Below are positions 1 through 7,673 of a stretch of DNA of 14,907 bases, piece by piece. The DNA lies in contig JAUWXV010000071.1 of the NCBI GenBank assembly GCA_030616165.1, positions 1 to 14,907 of the forward strand, in the 5' to 3' direction. Below the pieces are notes generated by a model that was given only the letters and a program-made list of their open reading frames with translations, made no database searches and was not told where the DNA came from. The stretch is from a bacterium (GTDB taxonomy: Bacteria; SM23-31; JAUVVT01). Each line of letters opens with the position of its first letter. Position 1 is the stretch's first letter. A program made the translations under genes and the position numbers.

Positions 1-117
1 GTTTGATTTTTGAGCTTGCCTGAGCGATATTAGTTAATAGGAACTTAAAACATAACGAAAATTAAGATTAAAGTCATATTTGATTTTAATATGGGGAATA
101 TCGAATAAAGACAAAAT

Positions 118-1089
118 ATGAATGCTGTTGGAATAGATTTAGGAGGAACTTCGGCAAAACTCGCTGTTGTCGACAGCGAGGGAAAAATACTTCAACATCG
201 AAAATCCGTCTGGGACCGCAGGGAAGCAGTCGATGATATACTCGTGCCGTTAATTGCTGAATTAAAAGATATACTGAGATCAACACAGGAAGGTGGAAGT
301 GATGTTGCCGGAATAGGACTTTCAACTCCCGGTTACCTGAACGATGACCGCACGGGAATTATTTATGCGGCGAATCTTCAGATGCTAAATGGATTCCCGT
401 TGGTTAAAACTCTGGAAGAAGAGACCGGGATGAGGGTAATGATGGACACGGATGTCAATGCAGGTGGGCTGGCAGAGGCCGTTCTGGGAGCGGGTAAGGA
501 TTTCAAAAGAGTATTGTTTGTAAGTATTGGAACGGGTTTGGGAGGCTCTCTTATTGTTGACCGCAAGTTGGTTCGTCACACAAGACATGGCATAGGGCAT
601 CTGGGGCATATTATCCTTCAGCCTGATGGTGAAATATGCGGATGCGGTAATCGCGGTTGTGTTGAAACGCTTGTCTCTGCTCAGGGAATTCACAGAATCG
701 CTGAAAAGATTTTACCTCACTATCCCACTTCTATTCTTTATGAATACTCCCGTTCAGGGAAAAAAATTGAGGCACTTGATATTTATCTTGCTGCCCGAGA
801 CAAATCCGATACGGCTGCCGTAGAAATTCTTCAACAGGAAGGAGCATGGCTGGGATTAGCCTTATATAATTTTTGCGCAATTTGTGCCCCTGAGGTAATA
901 GTTGTCGGTGGAGGATTATCGGAAGCGGGAAATTTTATTCTGGATAAGGCGCGTGATGTTTTAAATGAGAGATTGAATCCTGATTTATACGGAAAAGTAG
1001 AAATTAAACAGTCTCATTTTGGAGTAAATGCCGGTGTGGTAGGAAATGCTGTAAATGTTATGCAGTTAATAAGAAAGAATATCACCTGA
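118..1089 (+). CDS. ROK-family sugar kinase
   Basis: This is a cytoplasmic ATP-dependent sugar kinase of the ROK family, which contains glucokinases and N-acetylhexosamine kinases. At 323 residues it has the usual length. Visible elements are the N-terminal phosphate motif GIDLGGTSAK (5-14), the DTDVNAG stretch (110-116) with the expected catalytic Asp112, the GTGLGG loop (138-143), the zinc motif CGCGNRGCVE (174-183), and a late glycine-rich VVGGGLSEAG (262-271). His164 with Cys174, Cys176 and Cys181 would bind the structural zinc. One oddity is that the family's GExGH sugar-contact motif reads GHLGH (160-164), with His replacing Glu, so the substrate may not be plain glucose. The ATG at 118 begins directly before the phosphate motif; the Shine-Dalgarno sequence is weak. 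A symporter follows 161 bp downstream on the same strand, suggesting uptake coupled to phosphorylation. The family is certain; the substrate is unknown. Confidence 0.93.
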   Translation: MNAVGIDLGGTSAKLAVVDSEGKILQHRKSVWDRREAVDDILVPLIAELKDILRSTQEGGSDVAGIGLSTPGYLNDDRTGIIYAANLQMLNGFPLVKTLEEETGMRVMMDTDVNAGGLAEAVLGAGKDFKRVLFVSIGTGLGGSLIVDRKLVRHTRHGIGHLGHIILQPDGEICGCGNRGCVETLVSAQGIHRIAEKILPHYPTSILYEYSRSGKKIEALDIYLAARDKSDTAAVEILQQEGAWLGLALYNFCAICAPEVIVVGGGLSEAGNFILDKARDVLNERLNPDLYGKVEIKQSHFGVNAGVVGNAVNVMQLIRKNIT

Positions 1090-1100
1090 GTAAAATTTGC

Positions 1101-1193
1101 TTAATCAGATATTTAGAAGTCAGAAAAGTGCCACGGGTAAGATAACCGCGGCAATCAAGGAAATTATTTAATAAGATATTTAGAGGTCAGAAC
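1101..1193. repeat. Palindromic repeat copy 1 framed by imperfect 25-bp direct repeats
   Basis: Between the kinase and symporter genes lies an imperfect hairpin at 1129-1153, with arms of 11 nt (9 of 11 paired) around an AGA loop. The 32-nt core 1129-1160 matches 28 of 32 positions with 6593-6624, so it is a dispersed repeat. Two near-identical 25-nt direct repeats, starting TTAAT and ending GTCAGAA, flank it at 1101-1125 and 1168-1192 and differ at two positions. They could be the edges of an inserted element or part of a larger repeat unit. I do not recognise a named family. Confidence 0.7.
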
Positions 1194-1250
1194 GAAATAA
1201 CCATTTATATCAATATCTATTTCTCATAGCAATAAATTTGTTTTGTTAGT

Positions 1251-2699
1251 ATGAATTTATCATTCCTGGATTTGCTGGTAATTGCCGCGTACCTTGGTAT
1301 TGTTGTCTGGTTGGGAATCTGGTCTGGCAAAACGCAAAAAAACACGAGGGATTATTTTCTTGGCAGCAAGATTATTCCCTGGTGGGCTATGATGATTTCA
1401 ATCGTAGCAACTGAAACAAGTGCCCTGACCTTCATCGGTATTCCATCTATGGCATATGGTTCTGATTTAACATTCCTTCAATTAAGTTTTGGTTATATCA
1501 TAGCCCGGTGTATTGTTAGTTTTACTCTCCTGAAACGATACTATGAACATGATGTGACAACGGCGTACGGTTATTTGACATACCGTTTCAGTCCACAGGT
1601 CAAAAATGTTACGAGTATCATATTTTTAATTGTCCAGGCATTAGGAAACGGCGTGCGTGTATTTGCAATCGCACTCGTCCTTGAAGTTATTACCGGTTAT
1701 TCCCTGATTTCTATTCTTATAGTAATTTGCGGTGTCACGATAATATATACCATACTGGGCGGCATGAAAGCAGTTATTTGGACAGATGTTCTGCAGGCGG
1801 GAATTCTCATTACGGGAGGAATTGTATCTGTTGTCCTTCTGCTTGTCAAATTGCCATTTTCTTTTTCAGAGCTTGTTTCAAATCCAATCATCGCTGAAAA
1901 GCTTACCCTGTTTAACTTTTCAACTTCATTATCAACTCCTTATACGTTCTGGGCATGTGTATTAGGCGGCGCTTTTTTCGGTATGGCATCACATGGAACG
2001 GACCAGGTTATGGTACAGCGACTATTAACCTGTACTTCTATAAAACAAAGTCAAAAAGCGTTAATAGTAAGTGGATTTGTTGTTGCCGTACAATTTTTTC
2101 TCTTTTTATTTGTTGGGATTTTATTGTATGCTTTCTATCATCTGTTACCTCATCACGGACAGGTAATACCTGATAATCCGGATAAAATATTTCCATATTT
2201 TATATCACAAGAATTCCCGATTGGTCTTGCAGGACTTGTCATCGCAGGAGTACTATCAGCAGCCATGTCAACGCTTTCGGGTGCGTTGAATGCTTTTTCA
2301 GCAACGACTATTACCGAGCTTTATGTACCTTACATGAAAAAAGAACGAAGTAATTCACAATTGCTGAACCTCTCGAGATTCGCAACATTCGCATGGGGAG
2401 TTGCAATGGTTGGTATTGCGTATATGGCACGTAATTGGGGTCAGGTATTAGAAGCAGGTTTGACTATTGCCTCTTTTGTGTATGGGGGTATGTTAGGTGT
2501 TTTTCTCCTTGGACTGTTCTTTCCCCACGTATCTTCTCGAGACGCAATAATTGGTATAGCAGCAGGTGTTCTATCCGTCGTATTGACGGCTTCTTATACG
2601 ACCGTTGCATGGCCGTGGTTTGTTATGATAGGCGCTGGAGCTACAATTTCAACTGCTTTAGTGGTTTCCTTAATGTTCTCAAAAATGATAAAACAATAG
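1251..2699 (+). CDS. Sodium:solute symporter (SSS family)
   Basis: This is an inner-membrane sodium-coupled symporter of the SSS family, which carries sugars, sialic acid, amino acids or vitamins. The protein has 482 residues made of about a dozen hydrophobic helices. Family marks are the early cytoplasmic loop with TRDYFLGSK (32-40), GGMKAVIWTDVLQAG (170-184) with the conserved TD and Gln, HGTDQVMVQRLL (248-259), and GVLSAAMSTLSGALNAFS (333-350), whose Ser340/Thr341 lie where the conserved sodium site is found in this fold. The ATG at 1251 lacks a clear Shine-Dalgarno sequence but sits at the start of the first helix. It lies between a ROK kinase and a cell-wall-hydrolase-like lipoprotein, so an amino sugar or muropeptide sugar is a reasonable guess for the cargo. 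The sequence alone does not fix the substrate. Confidence 0.93.
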   Translation: MNLSFLDLLVIAAYLGIVVWLGIWSGKTQKNTRDYFLGSKIIPWWAMMISIVATETSALTFIGIPSMAYGSDLTFLQLSFGYIIARCIVSFTLLKRYYEHDVTTAYGYLTYRFSPQVKNVTSIIFLIVQALGNGVRVFAIALVLEVITGYSLISILIVICGVTIIYTILGGMKAVIWTDVLQAGILITGGIVSVVLLLVKLPFSFSELVSNPIIAEKLTLFNFSTSLSTPYTFWACVLGGAFFGMASHGTDQVMVQRLLTCTSIKQSQKALIVSGFVVAVQFFLFLFVGILLYAFYHLLPHHGQVIPDNPDKIFPYFISQEFPIGLAGLVIAGVLSAAMSTLSGALNAFSATTITELYVPYMKKERSNSQLLNLSRFATFAWGVAMVGIAYMARNWGQVLEAGLTIASFVYGGMLGVFLLGLFFPHVSSRDAIIGIAAGVLSVVLTASYTTVAWPWFVMIGAGATISTALVVSLMFSKMIKQ

Positions 2700-2709
2700 C
2701 ATTTTAAAT

Positions 2710-2730
2710 TTTATAAAGAACTTTTATAAA
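2710..2730 (+). terminator. Weak AT-only hairpin after the symporter gene
   Basis: Eleven bases after the symporter stop codon, TTTATAAAG pairs with CTTTTATAAA across an AA loop with one bulged T, followed by TTTATAT. It could end transcription, but the stem is almost all A-T pairs and therefore weak. The rest of the 300-bp gap to the next gene shows nothing I can name. Confidence 0.25.
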
Positions 2731-2987
2731 TTTATATGTAATAAGTTAATTGAGCAAATATTTACAAAGAGCTTATTCAATTTTTCCTGACCATATAAAT
2801 GAAGAATCATATCAAAAGTATGTCAGCAAAAAATATACTTTTTAATGATAACCTGTTCTTCTGACAAGGCTGAATCCCGAATTTTGAAAAGATGGCTACG
2901 AGATGAAATTAGTCTATTTTTAAAAAGTCCTTGCGATTTTTATCGGTTTTGTTTATCATTACGGGGAATATTAGAAGATCTGTTAAC

Positions 2988-2992
2988 AGGAG
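2988..2992 (+). promoter_or_regulatory. Shine-Dalgarno AGGAG that fixes the start at 3000
   Basis: AGGAG lies seven bases before the ATG at 3000. The reading frame stays open up to a TTG at 2931, but only the ATG at 3000 has this site, and it places the Lys/Arg-rich start of a lipoprotein signal peptide at residue 1. Confidence 0.75.
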
Positions 2993-2999
2993 TTATAAA

Positions 3000-5900
3000 A
3001 TGAAGAAGCGTTTTATCTTTTTCCTATTGGCAGTATTAACTCTTTTAAACTGTGCACGATTCCGTCCGATAAGAGTACCCGGTCTGCCTGAGAAGGCTGT
3101 TCCCGAGATTGCACAAGAACTTCGAGGGGTCTGGGTTGCAAGATTCAACTGGGCTGATGAAGACCCTGAAGTTATGCGCCTCAGGATTATTGAGATCTTC
3201 GAGCGGATATCCCGCGGTAATTTCAATACTGTATTTTTTCAGGTCCGCGGGCAGGCGGAGACACTTTACCCTTCACCTATCGAACCTTGGTCGAAGCTTA
3301 CCGGTTTTAAAGATCCCGGTTTTGATCCTGTTGCACTTGCCGTAGAGGAGGCTCATAAACACGGTCTGAAATTTCATGCATACATGAACCTCCTTCCAAT
3401 GTGGAATGAAGAAAATCCACCGGAACCCGTAAACCATATCTATCATACCCATGGTCCCCAGTCCGGCGACAAGAATTGCTGGGTCTGCTATGGTCCAGAT
3501 GGGAAACCGATGAAGTTAAATGAGTATTATTATATGAATCCTGCGCTCCCGGAAGTTAAGAGTTATCTTAAGAAAGTATTCCGACACTTTGTGACAACAT
3601 ATGACGTTGACGGGATTCACTTTGACCGGATTCGCTATCCAGGCACAGATTACATCAATGACCCTTATTCCAAAAAAAAATTTAAAGCGGACAGCCTAAA
3701 AACTGCCGTTTCAAGAACGGACTGGGCGCGTCGCAAATTGACCGGCCTTGTGGAGGATGTTGTTACAGAAATCTTAATTGTTAAACCATATCTGCAAATT
3801 TCTGCAGCTACATGGGGGCTCTATAAGACAAAGGATGTTAAAGGATATGAACATTTTAATTCAGGGTATGCAAATTATTATCAGGATGCTATCGATTGGC
3901 TGGACAAAGGTATCATGGATTTTATTGTACCGATGATTTACTGGGATATGCCGGAACCTAAACCGAATTTTCATGAATTATGGGACGATTTCAAAAAGCG
4001 GACAGCGAATCATCATCATATTTTTCCCGGAATGAGGGTGCGTAAAGAATGGATAACAAACGGTGAAACTTTCAGGCAGGTGAAATATTTACGACAGAAC
4101 AGCGGTAGAGGACATGTTATGTGGTCTTATTCTGCCATCACAAATGATATGGAGTTGGAATTAGTTAGAAAATTTATTTATCCCAAAAAAGTAGTTTCAT
4201 CAGTCGATTTGAGACGTATATATTCTAAAAATGTGGTCTCCATTAAGTTCACAAGGGCTGATTCTACGGTTTTATCCGGTGAAGATGTAGAAATAGAGCA
4301 ATATTTTAGGCAGAAAACGGCAGATTCAGAAGGTCGGATCGGCATTATATTGCCGGAAATACCGGAACAATTTGAAATCAACACACTGGATTCAAATATT
4401 CCGATCCCAACCAGGGACTGGAAACAGCCGTTCAAATATACTGTGAAATCTGACGGGTCATATTACAGAGAAAGCCCCTGGGTGGAATTCAGGCGGATGC
4501 CCTCTGCTCTGACAAACCAATCGGGATACGATTTCTTGTGCAAAACATATTATCCTGCAAAAACATACATTAACGGTGACTCTGTAAAAATTTACAGAAC
4601 AGGGATATTTTTTAAAAATATCACCTTCAAAGAAGGAGCTAACCGGGTAAAGGCTGAGATAATAACACCGGATTCTTTAAAAGCAATATATGAGCGGGAA
4701 TTTTATTATGAAAAGGAGGACAGAACCCGCAAATCTTTCCCGTTGTGGATAGATGAGGAATCAATCGAACCCTCTGTAGGCCATGTCCTTCTTGACGATG
4801 ATGTTGTTCGGATAAGTTTTATGGGATCAAAAGGGCAGAATGCATATGCTGAGGTAAAACCGGGTAAAACAAAGATTGCATTATCCAGGGATGATTTTTA
4901 CGATTACAGCCAGTACAGTTGTGATATTTACTTAAAATCCCTGAAGAAACATGATGACCTTAAAATCACAATTTTTCTTGAGCCATCAGGGAAAGAAAAA
5001 GGTATCAAAAAACTTAAACATACCATAAAACCTGTCATCCGTGTACAAAACAGAGCGGATTTTCCTCTTGTCAAAGTGAAAAATGCCGGCTCGATAGTGA
5101 CGTATAATCTTGGGCAGATACGCCTCGGAGGTCCAATTATCGGAGAATATGATCCGGGAGTTATTTTTAAGGTGAACGGCACAATCGGCAACAAATACAG
5201 AGTTTATTTGAATAACGATGAAACAGGTTTCATCAATATTGCTAATGTTGAAATACTGCCTGAAAAAACCTCAAATCCGGGATACTATATCCGGTCTATG
5301 ATGGTGGGTCCCGGCATGAATGAAGATATAGTTTCTATACCATATCGCGAACCTGTGCCATATGCCGTCTTCCCGGAGCCGGACCTGAACAGGATAGTCA
5401 TTTCATTATACGGCGTCAAGACCAGCAGCACCTGGATAACGCACCTGAAAGGTCTGGAGACAATAAAAAAAGTTACCTGGGAACAACCTAAAAGTGAAAC
5501 TTACCGTGTTATCGTTAATTTGAAATCATCGAAAATCTGGGGGTATGAACTAAAACCAGAAGGCAGGTCACTTAAACTGAGAATAAAACATCCCCCGGTT
5601 TTGTTCATGAATAAAGACAGTATCAACATTCGCGGACTTAAAGTAGCAATAGAAGCAGGGCACGGAGGCAGCAGCAGGGGAGCAGTAGGACTTTCCGGAC
5701 TTTTTGAAAAAGAGGTGAATTTAGATGTATCGAAAGAACTGGAAAAAATACTTTTGGATAATGAAGTTGAGGTAATCCAGATACGCGAGACCGATATGGA
5801 TATGTCGATAACTGAAAAACATAATAAAGCAGATAAATCAGGAGCAGACCTGGTTGTAAGCATACATGCAAATGCCGGCGGTGGAGGTTATCTCAGAGTA

Positions 5901-6179
5901 TCCGGGACAAGTACATATTACAATAATCCTTTCTGGGCGGAGTTTGCGGAAAAAGTATATGAAAGGCTGCTTCAGATAGATTTAAAAGAATTTGGAGTAG
6001 TCGGTTCATTTAACTACAGGGTTATACGTCTGTCATCAAAACCGACGATATTAGTTGAACAGGCATTTATGAGCCACGCTGAAGATGAAGAAAAACTGGC
6101 TTCTAAAATATTTAGGAGAAGAATTGCCCGGAAGATTTTTCAGGGTATCGTGGATTATTTAGAATATTTGACTGAATAG
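3000..6179 (+). CDS. Lipoprotein: GHL10 glycosidase-like domain fused to N-acetylmuramoyl-L-alanine amidase
   Basis: This 1059-residue exported protein probably cuts peptidoglycan in two ways. Residues 1-18 form a lipoprotein signal (MKKR, hydrophobic core, lipobox LLNC with Cys18). Residues about 40-390 match GHL10 (DUF187): RGVWVARFNW, FFQVRGQAETLYPSPIEPWS, HGLKFHAYMNLLP, YDVDGIHFDRIRYPG (Asp209 the likely catalytic acid), and DFIVPMIYWDM. A long beta-rich linker follows, then an SH3-like stretch (about 700-756), an AMIN-like stretch (about 762-872) and a zinc amidase (Amidase_3, about 880-1056). The amidase keeps all expected residues: His888 in GHGG, Glu903 in FEKEVNL, His956 in SIHANA and catalytic Glu1020 in LVEQAF. 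Amidases strip peptides from glycan strands; E. coli DigH, a GHL10 protein, is known to cut such denuded strands. The fusion would supply both steps. The linker assignments are by eye. The upstream kinase and symporter could handle released sugars. Confidence 0.88.
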   Translation: MKKRFIFFLLAVLTLLNCARFRPIRVPGLPEKAVPEIAQELRGVWVARFNWADEDPEVMRLRIIEIFERISRGNFNTVFFQVRGQAETLYPSPIEPWSKLTGFKDPGFDPVALAVEEAHKHGLKFHAYMNLLPMWNEENPPEPVNHIYHTHGPQSGDKNCWVCYGPDGKPMKLNEYYYMNPALPEVKSYLKKVFRHFVTTYDVDGIHFDRIRYPGTDYINDPYSKKKFKADSLKTAVSRTDWARRKLTGLVEDVVTEILIVKPYLQISAATWGLYKTKDVKGYEHFNSGYANYYQDAIDWLDKGIMDFIVPMIYWDMPEPKPNFHELWDDFKKRTANHHHIFPGMRVRKEWITNGETFRQVKYLRQNSGRGHVMWSYSAITNDMELELVRKFIYPKKVVSSVDLRRIYSKNVVSIKFTRADSTVLSGEDVEIEQYFRQKTADSEGRIGIILPEIPEQFEINTLDSNIPIPTRDWKQPFKYTVKSDGSYYRESPWVEFRRMPSALTNQSGYDFLCKTYYPAKTYINGDSVKIYRTGIFFKNITFKEGANRVKAEIITPDSLKAIYEREFYYEKEDRTRKSFPLWIDEESIEPSVGHVLLDDDVVRISFMGSKGQNAYAEVKPGKTKIALSRDDFYDYSQYSCDIYLKSLKKHDDLKITIFLEPSGKEKGIKKLKHTIKPVIRVQNRADFPLVKVKNAGSIVTYNLGQIRLGGPIIGEYDPGVIFKVNGTIGNKYRVYLNNDETGFINIANVEILPEKTSNPGYYIRSMMVGPGMNEDIVSIPYREPVPYAVFPEPDLNRIVISLYGVKTSSTWITHLKGLETIKKVTWEQPKSETYRVIVNLKSSKIWGYELKPEGRSLKLRIKHPPVLFMNKDSINIRGLKVAIEAGHGGSSRGAVGLSGLFEKEVNLDVSKELEKILLDNEVEVIQIRETDMDMSITEKHNKADKSGADLVVSIHANAGGGGYLRVSGTSTYYNNPFWAEFAEKVYERLLQIDLKEFGVVGSFNYRVIRLSSKPTILVEQAFMSHAEDEEKLASKIFRRRIARKIFQGIVDYLEYLTE

Positions 6180-6296
6180 GCAGAAAATTACTTTAATTAG
6201 TGCCATGTTAAATAATAAATGATATATATTTTCCTGACATTTTTTGAAATTGAGAAGTAATAAACGAAATAAAATAAACTTTTACTTTATAAAGAA

Positions 6297-6400
6297 GGAC
6301 AGGACAATGTCCTGTCCCTACAAGATATTTAATCATAAATGATTATTATGTAGAGACAGGGCACAAAGTGCAGGCACAGTGTGAAGGCAGTGTTCTGTCC
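6297..6400. repeat. REP-like pair of facing hairpins
   Basis: A perfect hairpin at 6297-6317 (GGACAGGAC, loop AAT, GTCCTGTCC) is followed by CCTACA. A second hairpin faces it: TGTAGA, then GACAGGGCAC (6355-6364) pairing with GTGTTCTGTC (6390-6399) if two G-T pairs are allowed. The segments 6311-6322 and 6349-6360 are reverse complements with one mismatch. The head-to-head layout is like REP/BIME elements. A third copy of the hairpin-plus-CCTACA pattern is at 10995-11019. The whole 6180-6637 gap holds no supported gene apart from these repeats and the palindrome at 6578. Confidence 0.7.
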
Positions 6401-6577
6401 GTTAACATATTTTTGAAAATTATACAAATATAAAAATTAGGGAACTTTTTTTATTTTCTCATTAAAAAAATGCTTAACTCCAGTCAAATTTTTTTGTAAA
6501 AATTACAAAAAAGAACATATGTTATTTAACATGGCATTAGCTATTAGCGAGGATAAACGGAATTTGGTGGACTACGA

Positions 6578-6658
6578 AGCCCACTTATTATGTGCCTCGG
6601 GTAAGATACCCGAGGCAATCATGGGCTTATTATGCGAGATACACGAGGCGAGCATGGT
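6578..6658. repeat. Nested palindrome (repeat copy 2) with a partial tandem copy
   Basis: An 11-bp perfect inverted repeat, TGCCTCGGGTA and TACCCGAGGCA around AGA, lies at 6593-6617. A second inverted pair, AGCCCA (6578-6583) and TGGGCT (6622-6627), encloses it. The unit 6584-6625 is followed by a diverged copy at 6626-6658 that lacks about 9 bp from the left arm; 6605-6624 and 6638-6657 agree at 17 of 20 positions. The core matches the repeat at 1129-1160. It abuts or interrupts a broken phosphoesterase gene. Confidence 0.75.
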
Positions 6659-7041
6659 TTTCTTCGACGTCTGGTTCTTCCGGGGGAAAATCAAAAACTG
6701 GTCACCGGGCAGTTTATTTACGAAAAAATGTTTGTATCTAAGTATTTAGAATTGCACTAATGCATATGCCCTTATACGGCGGAAATAACTGGCATGGCGA
6801 ACAGGACCTGCGGAAAAAATTTGGACCACTATTTAATAAAGGTCAGATAGATTTGCTGATTTGCGGGCATACGCATAGATTTGCCAGAATTTCTCCACAG
6901 GAGGGAAAAAATGCATATCCCATAGTAATCGGTGGAACAAATAATAGAATTAAAATTGATGTGTCTGAAAATCAGTTCAAGACAACTGTCTCGCTAATTG
7001 ATGGTACTGTTGTGGATGAATTTATTACTGAAAAGAAGTAA
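6638..7041 (+). pseudogene. Remnant of a calcineurin-like metallophosphoesterase
   Basis: The C-terminal part of a metallophosphoesterase is visible in one frame from 6742: FRIALMHMPLYGGNNWHG, then LLICGHTHRF with the family's metal-binding GHTH (His codons at 6868 and 6874), and a beta-rich end up to the stop at 7041. An in-frame TAA at 6739 lies just before it. Upstream, a different frame (6638-6757) gives a protein-like stretch, RGEHGFLRRLVLPGENQK then FIYEKMFVSK, which would join the downstream frame if one base had been lost or two gained near 6743. The RGxH there recalls the family's GNHE motif. The first metal-binding motifs (DxHxD and GDxxD) are absent and there is no Shine-Dalgarno sequence before the ATG at 6760, so an active enzyme is unlikely. 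A 93-codon ORF from 6760 could still be translated. The upstream boundary is uncertain because it runs into the palindromic repeat. Confidence 0.65.
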
Positions 7042-7244
7042 GATTTATAATCGTTAGGTTGTTATACCAGACTGACCCAATTTTTCGCGGAGTCTTATCT
7101 GAAGAGCTTTATTAAAATAATATCTCTCTGTAATTTGGGTTTTTTTCATTAAGTAGACAGCATATTTTAAATAATGACCAATTAGGAATTTGTGGAGTTG
7201 TATAAATTTTGCCTGAAAATTATTTTATACCAGTAATATATTTT

Positions 7245-7274
7245 ATTAATTTTTAACGACGTTAAAAAATTAAT
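7245..7274. promoter_or_regulatory. AT-rich inverted repeat in the leader of the His-repeat lipoprotein gene
   Basis: ATTAATTTTTAAC (7245-7257) and GTTAAAAAATTAAT (7261-7274) are inverted copies around GAC with a single extra A. It could be an operator or a terminator for the pseudogene upstream (a T-rich run follows). Beyond this, the 630-bp gap 7042-7673 is very AT-rich and shows no gene; a long untranslated leader is possible. Confidence 0.35.
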
Positions 7275-7657
7275 TCTTTTCTATTTTTTTTCTTGCAATG
7301 TTAATGATTATTGTTTAGATTAATCGAGAAAATTCATTTCGAAAAAGGTAAGTCCTAAAGAAATTCAACATTCCTGGGTCTAAATAGAGTTTGGAATTGT
7401 TCATTTGATTATATATTACCCTTAATTATAATCTGAATATCCACATTTGATATATTTGATATCTTTGGTGTAAAAACATGCCAGCCAAGAGTTCAACCAA
7501 GGATACCAATCAATTCAATCATGGTTATTGGAGAAAAGTTAGTTTTGTTTTAAGATAATTTCTGCTTAAACATTAGAATATTATCTTATTCAATTAATCA
7601 TTATTTAATTTAAATTTTTCTTTCATCACAAAATCAAAATCGTTAACCGTCTCAAAC

Positions 7658-7667
7658 AAGGAGGTGA
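7658..7667 (+). promoter_or_regulatory. Near-perfect Shine-Dalgarno AAGGAGGTGA
   Basis: This full-length match to the 16S rRNA 3' tail ends six bases before the ATG at 7674. It is the strongest ribosome binding site seen on the plus strand in this window and fixes the start of the lipoprotein gene. It suggests high translation. Confidence 0.85.
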
Positions 7668-7673
7668 ATTACA

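Noticed and set aside
1233-1240. TAAATTTG, resembling the Bacteroidetes -7 promoter box
   Set aside because: It is only 10 bases before the symporter ATG, leaving almost no leader, and no matching upstream box is clear.
2931-2999. TTG start extending the GHL10-amidase by 23 residues
   Set aside because: The extension has no ribosome binding site and would bury the lipoprotein signal that begins at 3000.
6519-6749. Plus-strand 76-codon ORF across the nested palindrome
   Set aside because: Its middle is the palindromic repeat and its end is out of frame with the phosphoesterase remnant; SEDK near its start recalls a family motif but is in the wrong order.
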